A stretch of 64,000 nt of DNA from Saprospiraceae bacterium (GTDB lineage Bacteria; Bacteroidota; Bacteroidia; Chitinophagales; Saprospiraceae). Shown here piece by piece: positions 1 through 8,269 of the stretch. The notes under the pieces are model-generated. The model ran no database searches. It was not told the origin of the DNA and saw only the letters and a program-made list of their open reading frames with translations. Position numbers and translations under genes: made by a program. The stretch's first letter is position 1. Each line of letters starts with the position of its first letter. Location of the stretch: positions 124,001 through 188,000 of the forward strand of contig JADKBO010000012.1 in NCBI GenBank assembly GCA_016715105.1. Reading direction: 5' to 3'.

Positions 1-711
1 CTTATCTTCCCTGGACCAGAGTCCTGCAATGGCGTATGCAAAAGGTACTACTGTTGAGGCAAATCCCAAAAATAATGTTGGTGGGTGTATGGTATTCCAA
101 TAATTTTGAAGCAAGGGGTTCAAGCCGCGGCCTTTGATCAGACTGAGGTATTGCGCATTTTGAAATATAGGCGCTTCCATATTTTCTCTTATCAAAACCA
201 TGGGGTTGGAACCAATGCGGATATCGTCCAATGTAAATGGTAGGTAGATGCCTAATATCATGCTGTTGAGGCAAACTTCAACTAGTAATAACACAGATAA
301 AACAGGTACGCGCCACTTTTTATCTGTGAACCATATGATGGCTCCCAATACAATGTGCCAAAACATCCACAGCATAAAACTTCCTTCCTGGCCTTCCCAA
401 AACGCACTTAAAATGTACCGCATTGGCAAGTCATCAGATACGTGCTCAAATACATAATTGTATTCGTACTTACGAGTGATCATACTGAAGAAAATCAAGC
501 CAATCAAACTGAGAATACTCACACCATGTATGGCAGCACCAATATGGCCAAGTCGTTGCCAGGATTTTTCCAAGGCAGCTTGCGCTCTATTCTGAAAGGC
601 TAAAAAATAGGAAAGGGAACCCATTATGGCTGCCACAAATCCCGCAATGATCAATAACCTGCAAGCATAACCTATCCATAATGTTTCACCTGCATAGCTC
701 ATTTGGGCCAT
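1..711 (-). CDS. ccmF: Cytochrome c biogenesis protein CcmF/CcsA family (N-terminal part, cut by window edge)
   Basis: Reading the reverse strand from ATG 711 gives an uninterrupted frame to the window edge, about 237 residues. It begins with the CcmF-type start MAQMSYAGETLWIGYAC. It also contains FWEGQEGSFMLW, with the WEGQEG signature, and NPLLQNYWNTIHPPTLFLGF, with the HPP motif. CcmF is a polytopic inner-membrane haem lyase component that ligates haem delivered by CcmE to apocytochrome c in the periplasm. It lies 10 bp downstream of ccmE on the same strand, so the two are probably co-transcribed. A second ATG at 702 is an alternative start. The C-terminal haem-handling half lies outside the window. 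Confidence 0.9.
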   Translation of the reverse strand, partial: MAQMSYAGETLWIGYACRLLIIAGFVAAIMGSLSYFLAFQNRAQAALEKSWQRLGHIGAAIHGVSILSLIGLIFFSMITRKYEYNYVFEHVSDDLPMRYILSAFWEGQEGSFMLWMFWHIVLGAIIWFTDKKWRVPVLSVLLLVEVCLNSMILGIYLPFTLDDIRIGSNPMVLIRENMEAPIFQNAQYLSLIKGRGLNPLLQNYWNTIHPPTLFLGFASTVVPFAYAIAGLWSREDK

Positions 712-721
712 ATATTGGATC

Positions 722-1123
722 TTAAGACTCTGATTTAATAGAAATTTCTTCGTTTTTGTATTTAGAGGGGCACTTCATCAAAATTTCATCTGCGACAAAA
801 GCATCTCCCGACATTTTTCCAGTCAATACGATTTGCTCTGATCTTTCAAAATCTTGAGGTTTTGGTTTTTTCAACAATACCTTTCTTTCTGCTCCTTTGT
901 CGTCAACCAAATAAAATTGAAATTCATTTGGAGTGTTCTCTGCATCATAAACCATGGGCTTATCCTTGGCCAACTTGCCAACAATCTTAAGCCTATCACC
1001 TGACTCTGTAGCAGTTGAAAAATCGCCATAAGTACTCACATCTTTGGTGGCAGAAGTAATAATCACGATGGCTGCAACGATCATGATCAAAGGTATAATG
1101 AATGTTTTTTTCATTTTTATCAA
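722..1123 (-). CDS. ccmE: Cytochrome c maturation haem chaperone CcmE, CxxxY variant
   Basis: The protein has 133 residues: one N-terminal membrane anchor (about residues 6-25) and then an OB-fold periplasmic domain (GDRLKIVGKL, FYLVDDKG, VLTGKM, FVADEILMKCPSKY). CcmE binds haem covalently in the periplasm and hands it to CcmF. The classical haem-binding His is replaced by Cys118 in a C-P-S-K-Y motif. This is the CxxxY form of CcmE known from archaea and some bacteria, in place of HxxxY. The gene sits directly upstream of ccmF. The start may instead be the second Met at 1114 (MKKTF). Family assignment is firm; the haem-binding mode is inferred from the motif. Confidence 0.9.
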   Translation of the reverse strand: MIKMKKTFIIPLIMIVAAIVIITSATKDVSTYGDFSTATESGDRLKIVGKLAKDKPMVYDAENTPNEFQFYLVDDKGAERKVLLKKPKPQDFERSEQIVLTGKMSGDAFVADEILMKCPSKYKNEEISIKSES

Positions 1124-1392
1124 CTCTTTGCATTGAAGAAAATCTTCTTCTTTAAATAGAAACGCAAAGGTACGTCATTTTTGTTCTTCGTGCAGGTCAT
1201 CATTGCAATAATTTGGTCAGTTTCAAAATTCTACCTCTGCTTTGCATCATTTTTAAGTTTTTCAAACTAAAAAAGGGAATGTTTTTGTGATCATATGTTT
1301 ATCCATTCATATAACTACAAAATTCCAGCTAATAAGATTTTGAATTAACCACATTTCTAACATTTCCAACGAAAGCTTTTTACAACTTGGTT
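1124..1392. other. Spacer between ccmE and the ATPase gene
   Basis: This 269-bp AT-rich spacer would carry the ccmE promoter, which reads leftward, and the 3' end of the ATPase transcript. I see no clear TAnnTTTG box in the right place and no strong hairpin. No coding frame is convincing. Confidence 0.4.
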
Positions 1393-2823
1393 TTACTTTG
1401 CAAAAAGATCATCCAATTTTACCTCAGCGCGCACCAATTCTTTAGCATACATATTCTCTTCGGTGCCAAAACTGGTGATCATAGTAAGGAATAGGTTTTT
1501 CTTCTTGTTCTCAGGCAGTTGGTCGAAAAGGTCCATTTTATGCCGTAAAGCCATTGCATAGTTCTTATCTATTCTAAATTCACTTGATGTAAATTTTATT
1601 TCACAAACGTTGATGACCCGGTCTGACCGCTCTATAAGCATATCGATTTGTGCTCCTCTCTCCTCATCTTTTGCTTTCCAAGTAAAAATTTCTGATTCAA
1701 TCACTGATAGACCCAATGCATTTTTTATTTGTTTGATGTGTGCAAAACAAAGCCTTTCAAAAGCGAAACCAGACCAACTGACCCAGGATTGACCTTTGAT
1801 TTGTTTGGTCCAACTATCTTTCAATCGATTTTTGCCATTGGACATAAATTTGAAATAGAAGATACTGAAATTATCCACCAATTTATACAATGCTCCATTT
1901 ACATTGGCGGTATATGGGCTTACTTTCTGGACAAAACCAGATTGCTCCAATTCATCGATGAGTTTTGAAAAAGTACCGCCAGATTTCATTTTCGTTTTTT
2001 CTATTAACTGATCTCTGGTATACCCTTGCTGCGTTGCCGAAAGCTGTTTGACAATTTCCTGGTGTTGTTGACTTTTATAAAACAAGGATTCATATAATTC
2101 GTCAAATTCATTAAAAAGTACACCATTTGGAGTGAAACATGCCCTATCAACAAATTGAACCACGCTTTCGTCTTTCCTTACAGCATCCAAGTAAAATGGT
2201 ACGCCTCCCGTTGTAAAATACAATTGGGCAATGTCATACTTACTCCACTTTACATTTTTTTCTAAAAGGAATTTTTCAGCTTCATACAATGTAAACGTTT
2301 TCAATTGTATCTTCTCAGAGACACGATTGTGAAGACCGCCTTTGTTTTTCAATATTTTATTTACCATCCATGATGCCGCTGATCCGCAAATGACCACCAA
2401 TAGGTCGTTTCTTTTCGAACAATAGCTATTCCAAAAACTTTCAAAAGCAGTCAAAAACTTAGATCTTGGAGTGTCAAACCAAGGCAATTCATCTATGAAA
2501 ATAACTTTCTTCTTGTTGTCTTTTTGGGCATCTATGTGTAATGCCAGAAGATCAAAGGCCGCAAACCAGTTATTTGGTGCTGCAACAGCCGCAGGATAAT
2601 ATCCTGACTTGGCCAGTGTTTTGGTAAAATGGAGCAATTGGTCTTTCATTTCACCATTATAGAGCCCTGCAACTTCAAAAAAGATTTTGTTTCCGAAATA
2701 CTTCCTGATCAAAAAGGTTTTGCCAATACGTCTTCTTCCATAAACTGCAACCAACTTTGATTCACTGGAATGCAAGCAATGTTTAAATGTCCTTTGCTCG
2801 TCCTCTCTGCCTATCAGTTCCAT
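1393..2823 (-). CDS. AAA+ ATPase of the DUF234/archaeal-type family with PD-(D/E)xK-like C-terminus
   Basis: This is an intact 476-residue protein. Walker A is GRRRIGKT at residues 29-36, Walker B is KKVIFIDELPW at about 105-115, and a sensor-like CGSAAS follows. A winged-helix-like middle (TRDQLIEKTKMKSGGTFSKL) is followed by a C-terminal segment with QIDMLI...VCEIKF, which matches a PD-(D/E)xK nuclease core (D then E-x-K). Members of this family are common, often multicopy and of unknown cellular role; DNA binding is plausible. The gene stands alone, and the intergenic region behind its start holds three regularly spaced palindromes that could be its operators or recognition sites. Confidence 0.85.
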   Translation of the reverse strand: MELIGREDEQRTFKHCLHSSESKLVAVYGRRRIGKTFLIRKYFGNKIFFEVAGLYNGEMKDQLLHFTKTLAKSGYYPAAVAAPNNWFAAFDLLALHIDAQKDNKKKVIFIDELPWFDTPRSKFLTAFESFWNSYCSKRNDLLVVICGSAASWMVNKILKNKGGLHNRVSEKIQLKTFTLYEAEKFLLEKNVKWSKYDIAQLYFTTGGVPFYLDAVRKDESVVQFVDRACFTPNGVLFNEFDELYESLFYKSQQHQEIVKQLSATQQGYTRDQLIEKTKMKSGGTFSKLIDELEQSGFVQKVSPYTANVNGALYKLVDNFSIFYFKFMSNGKNRLKDSWTKQIKGQSWVSWSGFAFERLCFAHIKQIKNALGLSVIESEIFTWKAKDEERGAQIDMLIERSDRVINVCEIKFTSSEFRIDKNYAMALRHKMDLFDQLPENKKKNLFLTMITSFGTEENMYAKELVRAEVKLDDLFAK

Positions 2824-2888
2824 TATACTATATATTTAATACAACAAATGATTAAAATTACAATCTCCCAAATATCAAAATTTCATGA

Positions 2889-3031
2889 TTTTGGCCGATT
2901 ATAATTGTTCATATCTAGCCAAAGATAAGACATTTTTAACTATTTTGGCTGATTATAATAATTTATATCCAGCCAAAGTTATACTTTTTTACATCATTTT
3001 GGCTGATTATAGTTATTTATATCTAGCCAAA
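2889..3031. repeat. Three 35-bp imperfect palindromes at exact 54-bp pitch
   Basis: Copies lie at 2889-2923, 2943-2977 and 2997-3031. Each begins TTTTGGCYGATTATA and ends ATATCYAGCCAAA, so the ends form an inverted repeat (TTTGGCT...AGCCAAA) around an AT-rich centre. The start-to-start distance is 54 bp both times, close to five helical turns, which puts all three on the same DNA face. The linkers between copies are unlike each other, so the sites rather than the spacers are conserved. They lie between the divergent ATPase gene and pssA. Cooperative operator or iteron use is inferred. Confidence 0.8.
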
Positions 3032-3265
3032 TTTGAAGTTTTTACTAGCTTGTAATGCTAAAATAAGCATAAAATCTGAGGCTTCCCGCCGCAGATTACA
3101 AAACTTAGTCTTGTAATTTTAAAGTGGCATATCATCATACAAGGGCTAAAGGCAAAAGTTTGGGCAGGATTAAAAAGGCATCATTTTTTGAAGAAATTCA
3201 TAGTCTGTAACAGAAAACAGTTTTTCTTCAGATAAATAGTAACATCTTAGTTCCAAAACATTTTT

Positions 3266-3273
3266 TACATTTG
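3266..3273 (+). promoter_or_regulatory. Bacteroidota -7 box of pssA; possible leaderless start
   Basis: TACATTTG matches the TAnnTTTG consensus and ends 5 bases before the pssA ATG. Transcription normally starts about 6 bases after this box, so the message would begin at or beside the start codon. No good -33 element is visible. Confidence 0.5.
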
Positions 3274-3278
3274 CGCCG

Positions 3279-3965
3279 ATGAAGAAAAGAAAGCGTGACA
3301 GAATACCAAGTGCCATAACCTTGCTCAATTTGTGCTTTGGTTTTGCAGCAATATTGGTGGCAGACTTTTATAAGAGTAGCATATTGATCATTTTCTGTTT
3401 ACTTTTTGATGTGTTAGATGGAATGACTGCCCGAATTCTGAAAGCTCAATCAGAGTTGGGCGTAGAACTGGATTCACTAGCAGATTTGATGAGTTTTGGT
3501 ATTGCACCTGCTTATTTGTATTGGAAACTTGCACCAGATCCCAGTCATTGGATGGCATATTTACCGCCCATGTTTTTGATATCGGCAAGTGCTTTGAGGT
3601 TGGCAAAGTTTAATTTACTGCCTTCCTCCAAATATTTTTCAGGATTGCCAACGCCTGCAACAGCGCTTTTTTTGATCGGAATATTTCTTTCCTACCACTA
3701 CAATAAAGCATTCATTGTAAATAATTTGCAAAATTGGGTAGTGTATTGGATTGTTCCATTGTTTTTTGCATTTATGATGCTGAGCAACCTCAAAATGTTT
3801 TCACTCAAGGGCTTAGATAAAAAATGGGTCAACAACCATTTCCAGATAGCCATGTTTCTTATATTCATCATATTACTTTTGATTGATAATAAATATGCGC
3901 TTTCTCTATCCGTTTTAATATACATCATCTTATCGACCATACAGTCCATTATATTTAGACCGTAA
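3279..3965 (+). CDS. pssA: CDP-diacylglycerol-serine O-phosphatidyltransferase
   Basis: The 228-residue membrane protein has about six to seven hydrophobic helices. It carries the complete CDP-alcohol phosphotransferase motif: D47-G48, A51-R52, G61, D65 and D69 (DG-xx-AR-x8-G-xxx-D-xxx-D). The enzyme transfers serine onto CDP-diacylglycerol to make phosphatidylserine, the precursor of phosphatidylethanolamine. The basic N-terminus MKKRKRDRIPSAITLLNL is typical of the Bacteroidota/Bacillus type. A TAnnTTTG box lies just upstream. Serine as the substrate is inferred from subfamily resemblance rather than from a diagnostic residue. Confidence 0.9.
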   Translation: MKKRKRDRIPSAITLLNLCFGFAAILVADFYKSSILIIFCLLFDVLDGMTARILKAQSELGVELDSLADLMSFGIAPAYLYWKLAPDPSHWMAYLPPMFLISASALRLAKFNLLPSSKYFSGLPTPATALFLIGIFLSYHYNKAFIVNNLQNWVVYWIVPLFFAFMMLSNLKMFSLKGLDKKWVNNHFQIAMFLIFIILLLIDNKYALSLSVLIYIILSTIQSIIFRP

Positions 3966-4093
3966 ATGGACAGATTAGTGAAATTTCTAACACATGGGGG
4001 GATATCCTATATTTTTCAAAAAAAGTTATATTTTTGAACCCTGAAAATAAGCTTGTTGTTAACCTAGCAAATACTTTGAACTAAAAAAATAAA

Positions 4094-4441
4094 ATGGCAA
4101 TCATTATAACAGACGAATGTATCAACTGCGGAGCATGTGAACCAGAATGCCCAAACAATGCAATTTATGAAGGTGGCATAGAATGGTCAATCGCAGATGG
4201 TACAACGATTACAGGAACTTACATGTTGGAAGGCGATGTGGAGGTAGAAGCCCAAGCTAAACAAGCTCCGGTTTCTGATGAATTTTATTTCATTGTTCCT
4301 GATAAGTGTACAGAATGCGTTGGTTTCCATGAAGAACCACAATGCGCCGCTGTTTGCCCGGTAGATTGCTGTGTACCTGATCCTGATAGATCAGAAACAG
4401 AAGAAATCCTACTTGCGCGCAAAGAAAGATTACACTTATAA
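4094..4441 (+). CDS. 2x[4Fe-4S] ferredoxin
   Basis: A 115-residue soluble protein. The first cluster motif is C9-x2-C12-x2-C15-x3-C19-P (CINCGACEPECP). The second is CTECVGFHEEPQCAAVCPVDC, with the longer C-x2-C-x8-C-x3-C spacing seen in bacterial ferredoxins of the Azotobacter/Chlorobium type. It is a small electron carrier; its partners cannot be told from the sequence. An insert of about 40 residues separates the clusters (GGIEWSIADGTTITGTYMLEG), as is usual for the Bacteroidota version. It is followed 31 bp later by the nucleotidyltransferase gene on the same strand. Confidence 0.92.
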   Translation: MAIIITDECINCGACEPECPNNAIYEGGIEWSIADGTTITGTYMLEGDVEVEAQAKQAPVSDEFYFIVPDKCTECVGFHEEPQCAAVCPVDCCVPDPDRSETEEILLARKERLHL

Positions 4442-4472
4442 TGTTCTCTTCAAAATTTTACAATAAATCATA

Positions 4473-5378
4473 ATGTCAGTAAAGCCTACACTACTTGTAT
4501 TGGCTGCTGGAATGGGTAGTCGCTATGGTGGTCTCAAGCAGATGGATGATTTTGGTCCAAATGGAGAAACCATCATAGATTACAGTCTGTATGACGCCAT
4601 CGATGCAGGGTTTGGAAAGATTGTCTTTATCATAAGGGATTCCTTTAGAACATCATTTATAGAAAAATTCGATCCTATTTTGAAGGGCAAAGTGGAGGTA
4701 GAATATGTTTGTCAAGAATTGGAAACGCTCCCCAACGGCCTTCCCTACATTTATGAGCGTACCAAACCTTGGGGAACGGCACATGCTGTTTGGGTAGGTC
4801 ATCAGGTAATCCACGAACCTTTTGGAGTCATCAATGCCGACGATTATTATGGAAAACAAGCATTTTTCCAACTGGCAGAATTTCTTGCCAACGATCAGAC
4901 AAATAATTATTGTTTGATTGGTTATAAACTCAAAAATACCCTATCTGAGCACGGACATGTCAATCGAGGCGTTTGTGAAGTGACTGTAGATGGTAACCTA
5001 TCTGGCATTGAGGAGTGCATCAAAATATCAGAAGATGCTGAGGGTATCTCCTACCCTGGTTTGAATGAAGAAAAAATTATGCTGAGTCCTGAAACCTTGG
5101 TTTCTATGAATATGTGGGGCTTCAAGCCCTCTTTTATGGACTACACCAGTGAAGTTTTTGTAGATTTTCTAAAGGAAAGAGGTCACGAAGAAAAAAGTGA
5201 ATTGTACATTCCAAAGGTCATCGATGTGCTCATCAAGGATCGGATATTGGATGTGAAAATGATTGAAACTGATTCTACTTGGTTTGGTGTGACGTACCCG
5301 GATGACAAACCAAAAGTCAAAGAACAACTCAAAAGTCTGATTGATAAAGGTATTTACAAAAAAAATCTTTGGGCTTGA
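4473..5378 (+). CDS. Nucleotidyltransferase of the sugar-nucleotide pyrophosphorylase family
   Basis: The 301-residue protein starts LVLAAGMGSRYGGLKQ, the NTP_transferase G-x-G-(T/S)-R nucleotide-binding loop with the activating Lys. FGVINADDYYG supplies the metal-binding Asp region. Such enzymes join NTPs to sugar phosphates (for example glucose-1-phosphate with UTP or dTTP) for cell-surface polysaccharides. In Bacteroidota this subgroup is usually annotated only as a nucleotidyltransferase; the exact sugar cannot be read from the sequence. DUF2905 follows 4 bp after its stop, so the two are probably an operon. Confidence 0.8.
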   Translation: MSVKPTLLVLAAGMGSRYGGLKQMDDFGPNGETIIDYSLYDAIDAGFGKIVFIIRDSFRTSFIEKFDPILKGKVEVEYVCQELETLPNGLPYIYERTKPWGTAHAVWVGHQVIHEPFGVINADDYYGKQAFFQLAEFLANDQTNNYCLIGYKLKNTLSEHGHVNRGVCEVTVDGNLSGIEECIKISEDAEGISYPGLNEEKIMLSPETLVSMNMWGFKPSFMDYTSEVFVDFLKERGHEEKSELYIPKVIDVLIKDRILDVKMIETDSTWFGVTYPDDKPKVKEQLKSLIDKGIYKKNLWA

Positions 5379-5381
5379 TCC

Positions 5382-5594
5382 ATGTATAAGCTATTTTTCA
5401 TAGTCGGATTTATTTTTATGCTTTTAGGAGTATTAAATTATTTCTACGGTAATATTTTTGGCTGGGTAGGTAAACTGCCAGGAGATATTTCCTATAAAAA
5501 AGAAAATTTTTCATTTTACTTTCCATTCACTACCATGATCATCTTGAGTGTGATTATCAATGGCTTGTACAAGCTTTGGATAAAATTCAGCTAA
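5382..5594 (+). CDS. DUF2905 small membrane protein
   Basis: A 70-residue protein with two membrane helices (about residues 4-24 and 46-66). Between them is the family signature: a conserved GWVGKLPGDI followed by NFSFYFPFTTMI. DUF2905 proteins are widespread, of unknown function, and usually this size. The gene starts 4 bp after the nucleotidyltransferase stop. Confidence 0.88.
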   Translation: MYKLFFIVGFIFMLLGVLNYFYGNIFGWVGKLPGDISYKKENFSFYFPFTTMIILSVIINGLYKLWIKFS

Positions 5595-5684
5595 AATATT
5601 TATTTATAGATTATGAAAATGTGCACATTTACGTATATATTTAATCTATTATTTATCTTAATTACATTTAAAATTTTGTGAGAC

Positions 5685-5861
5685 ATGAAATCTGACAAAT
5701 CAAAGAAGAAAATTGTTCCTAAAAGCAATTCGGACTTTGATAGCCTTAAGCCTAAGAAAAAAATGGGCCCCGATAAAAAATCGAAGGTATCTATAAAATC
5801 ACCAAAGTTCTGGGAAGAAATCGATGACGAGGAGACAAGCTACAGAATAAAAGGAATGTAA
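5685..5861 (+). CDS. Small Lys-rich hypothetical protein (58 aa)
   Basis: ATG at 5685 opens a frame that ends with TAA at 5859-5861. The product is strongly basic in its first two thirds (MKSDKSKKKIVPKS, then PKKKMGPDKKSK) and ends in an acidic-then-polar tail (FWEEIDDEETSYRIKGM). There is no signal peptide or membrane helix. The charge pattern suggests a nucleic-acid- or ribosome-associated small protein, but no family is recognised. A short hairpin with a T-run follows at 5928-5947, supporting an independent transcript. Confidence 0.5.
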   Translation: MKSDKSKKKIVPKSNSDFDSLKPKKKMGPDKKSKVSIKSPKFWEEIDDEETSYRIKGM

Positions 5862-5927
5862 ACACAGCGAATTTTGAATATATTCTGAAATTGGGTACGG
5901 TTTTTGTCTTTTTATAATTATAATGGT

Positions 5928-5947
5928 TTGCCTCAGGCAACTTTTTA
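5928..5947 (+). terminator. Short hairpin plus T-run after the 58-aa ORF
   Basis: TTGCC-TCA-GGCAA forms a 5-bp stem, followed at once by CTTTTTAT. It lies 67 bp after the small ORF stop. The stem is short, so termination may be partial. Confidence 0.5.
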
Positions 5948-5998
5948 TAATCTGAAACGTATTATAATTATTAAGTCATTTTATTAAACCCCCCGTTC

Positions 5999-6103
5999 AT
6001 GAACACTATCACAAAAAAAGTAGCCAGTTTCTTTCGGAACTTGTTTACAAAAACAAAAAGTTTCGACAAATTCCTCAAGGTAAGGAATATGAAAACTGGT
6101 TAG
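5999..6103 (+). CDS. Tiny ORF (34 aa), basic and possibly amphipathic
   Basis: ATG 5999 to TAG 6101-6103 encodes MNTITKKVASFFRNLF followed by TKTKSFDKFLKVRNMKTG. It has about nine basic residues, one acidic residue and phenylalanines at helical spacing, as in membrane-active or regulatory small peptides. The stop codon sits at the base of a strong terminator. That indicates a short dedicated transcript here, either an mRNA for this peptide or a small RNA. No family is recognised. Confidence 0.4.
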   Translation: MNTITKKVASFFRNLFTKTKSFDKFLKVRNMKTG

Positions 6104-6135
6104 GAGTATAATTTTCTATACTCCTTATTGTTTTT
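6103..6135 (+). terminator. Strong rho-independent terminator
   Basis: GGAGTATA (6103-6110), loop ATTTTC, TATACTCC (6117-6124) gives a perfect 8-bp stem. It is followed by TTATTGTTTTTG. The first arm starts inside the stop codon of the 34-aa ORF. Confidence 0.8.
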
Positions 6136-6323
6136 GTCCCCCTGCATTAGTCAATCCCAATAGTATTTAATTTCTTATCCCCCTTTTTCGATTTTGTTTC
6201 CTCAAAGTTAGGCATAGTTTTTATTGCCATTTTGAGTTCCATTCTTTAAAATATTTCAATTTATTTTTGTTTTTACCAACTTATGAGACACTAAGCGCCG
6301 TCTAAATATTTAAACGTGTAAAT

Positions 6324-6926
6324 TTGGTACCTGATAGAGCACATAAGCTGCAGGATATAGATACAAAAATCATCGAAAAGCAAACTTCATCTAAAGACAT
6401 TGAGTTGGAGGCAATGATTCGTTGCTGTCTTGTCAATGACAGGAAGGGTCAGGAGTTTATCTATAGAAAGTTTTTTGGTTCTATGCACCGCATGTGTACA
6501 AAGTATACCAACGATGAAGACGAATTAATATCCATCATCAATGACGGTTTTCTGAAAGCCTTCAAAAAAATGGACCAATTTCAGTTTGCAGGTTCGTTTG
6601 AAGGTTGGTTGAGACGGGTAGTATTTAGTACACTTTCAGACTACTTCAGAAAGAAAAACAGAGGTTTGGCATTTTTAGAAATCCAGGATGTGGGTGCTGA
6701 TGATAGCGACGTGCTCAATAAATTGTACTTTGAGGATTTGATAGCTTATCTCAATCACCTACCAGAAACAACTAAAAAAGTGTTTATTAAATTTCACTTA
6801 GAGGGCTATTCTCATCAAGAAATTTGTGATGAGTTGGGAATCAGTGAAGGTACTTCCAAATGGCACGTTTTTTCAGCCAGACAAAAATTAAAAGAACAAC
6901 TGACCAAAAATAATTTGGGAAAATGA
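6324..6926 (+). CDS. ECF-type RNA polymerase sigma-70 factor
   Basis: The protein has sigma region 2 (FIYRKFFGSMHRMCTKYTNDEDELISIINDGFLKAFKKMDQF) and region 4 (LPETTKKVFIKFHLEGYSHQEICDELGISEGTSKWHVFSARQKLKEQL), joined by a short linker as in ECF sigma factors. It directs RNA polymerase to a small set of promoters. The listed start is TTG at 6324 (200 aa); the first ATG in frame is 6414, which would still leave both sigma regions (170 aa). Its stop overlaps the start of the next gene by 4 bp (ATGA), which marks that protein as the likely membrane partner or anti-sigma-like regulator. Confidence 0.88.
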   Translation: MVPDRAHKLQDIDTKIIEKQTSSKDIELEAMIRCCLVNDRKGQEFIYRKFFGSMHRMCTKYTNDEDELISIINDGFLKAFKKMDQFQFAGSFEGWLRRVVFSTLSDYFRKKNRGLAFLEIQDVGADDSDVLNKLYFEDLIAYLNHLPETTKKVFIKFHLEGYSHQEICDELGISEGTSKWHVFSARQKLKEQLTKNNLGK

Positions 6927-8251
6927 AAGATGATCTAAAAAAATTAGAAGATCGGGGATGGAATGAAATGTTCACCTTGCTTGAGAAGGAGCTCCCCACT
7001 TCCAGAAAAAAAAGACTGGCTATATGGTGGTGGTCTAGCGGGATTGCTGCATCTATTTTGGTAGGAAGCTTTTTATTACTAAATGATGGTGGCATAGTGG
7101 AAAAAAATAATCTTTCCATGGCAACAAATACAAATCAGCCCAACTTGAGTATTCCTACGCCGAAAATTTTGAGTGAGGAAACCATAGAAGAAAATCAAGA
7201 AACTGTTGCAGCTGCAAATTTATCCGGTCTTCAAATAAATGAAAAACCGATAAATTCAATGGCCACCTTGAGTACACCATCAAGTAGAAATTATACATCT
7301 TCTGAAAATCTCAAATATTCAAACAGCAATATCGATAATGTTGCTACTCAAAAATCTAATTTAGCTGAAATGACTGGTCTGGGGCAAGGCCTTAGTAAAG
7401 TAAATCTTCTATTGCCAAATACGTCCAAAATAGAAAACAACAACCCTCATTCATCAGCAGGAATGGTTGCTAAAGAATCACAACTCTTTGAAGAAGAAAG
7501 CATTGCAACGACAAATGAATTTTCACCCCGGATTGCTATTCAAGTTCCTCTTTTGAATAAACCTAGTTTTCTTTTGTCAAAAGGCAGCCCATCTATTTAT
7601 CCTGTGATAAAACCAAATAATGCTAAGGCTCTGCAAGGTGGCTTTTTGGTTGGTGCAGAATCAATGGCATCTTTAAACAATGTAGGACAAATAGAAAACT
7701 CACTTGGCTTAGGTTATAGGAAAATGATTGGTGGTCAAATTTCCATAAAAGCTGGAACTTCTATTGGCAGAACAAATTTGAACCTCGCGTTTGAATCCGT
7801 TTCAGCATTAAATGACCCAACTAGTCTGCTTATGGATAAGAAAGAAAACAATGTGTACCAAAGCACCAATAGTTTCTCCTCTTCAACATCTGGTAAAGTT
7901 GCAAGTAAATACATTGTAAATGCACATCTTGGCCTTGGCTATGCATTCAACAACAAGTTCCTATTGGAAACCACAGGTGGTATCAGAAAACATTTGGAAG
8001 AATCCAGAGCAGCAGAAGCACAAAATGCAGTGAATTCTGGCAATAATACCCCGTCTCCACAAAAGGCCAATTTGTCATTAAAAAATCATTACTTTCAGAC
8101 ATTGGATTTGCACTATTTTGTGACTGCTCATCTCAACGTGAAAGCGTCCTATTTGCTCACTGGTCAACCCATAAATACTGGGTTTATCATTGACCAAAGA
8201 ATAGGAAAAGTCAATCATTTTGCAGGTTTAGGAATAGAGTGGACATTCTAA
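6923..8251 (+). CDS. Membrane-anchored protein with C-terminal beta-barrel-like region (putative sigma partner)
   Basis: A 442-residue protein. A short cytoplasmic N-terminus (about 30 residues, MKDDLKKLEDRGWNEMF) precedes one membrane helix at about 31-53 (WWWSSGIAASILVGSFLLL). A long Ser/Asn-rich low-complexity periplasmic linker and a C-terminal region follow, the latter with alternating strands (LGLGYRKMIGG, HLGLGYAFNNKF, ASYLLTGQPINTG, FAGLGIEWTF). The last aromatic residue (F) is typical of outer-membrane barrels. The 4-bp overlap with the sigma gene and the topology match Bacteroidota sigma/regulator pairs. The anti-sigma role is inferred; there is no recognisable zinc anti-sigma or FecR motif. 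Confidence 0.6.
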   Translation: MKDDLKKLEDRGWNEMFTLLEKELPTSRKKRLAIWWWSSGIAASILVGSFLLLNDGGIVEKNNLSMATNTNQPNLSIPTPKILSEETIEENQETVAAANLSGLQINEKPINSMATLSTPSSRNYTSSENLKYSNSNIDNVATQKSNLAEMTGLGQGLSKVNLLLPNTSKIENNNPHSSAGMVAKESQLFEEESIATTNEFSPRIAIQVPLLNKPSFLLSKGSPSIYPVIKPNNAKALQGGFLVGAESMASLNNVGQIENSLGLGYRKMIGGQISIKAGTSIGRTNLNLAFESVSALNDPTSLLMDKKENNVYQSTNSFSSSTSGKVASKYIVNAHLGLGYAFNNKFLLETTGGIRKHLEESRAAEAQNAVNSGNNTPSPQKANLSLKNHYFQTLDLHYFVTAHLNVKASYLLTGQPINTGFIIDQRIGKVNHFAGLGIEWTF

Positions 8252-8269
8252 AATTGAGTGCCAAAAAGG

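Noticed and set aside
1393..3031. Insertion sequence or transposon carrying the ATPase
   Set aside because: No terminal inverted repeats or target duplications are visible around the ATPase and array.
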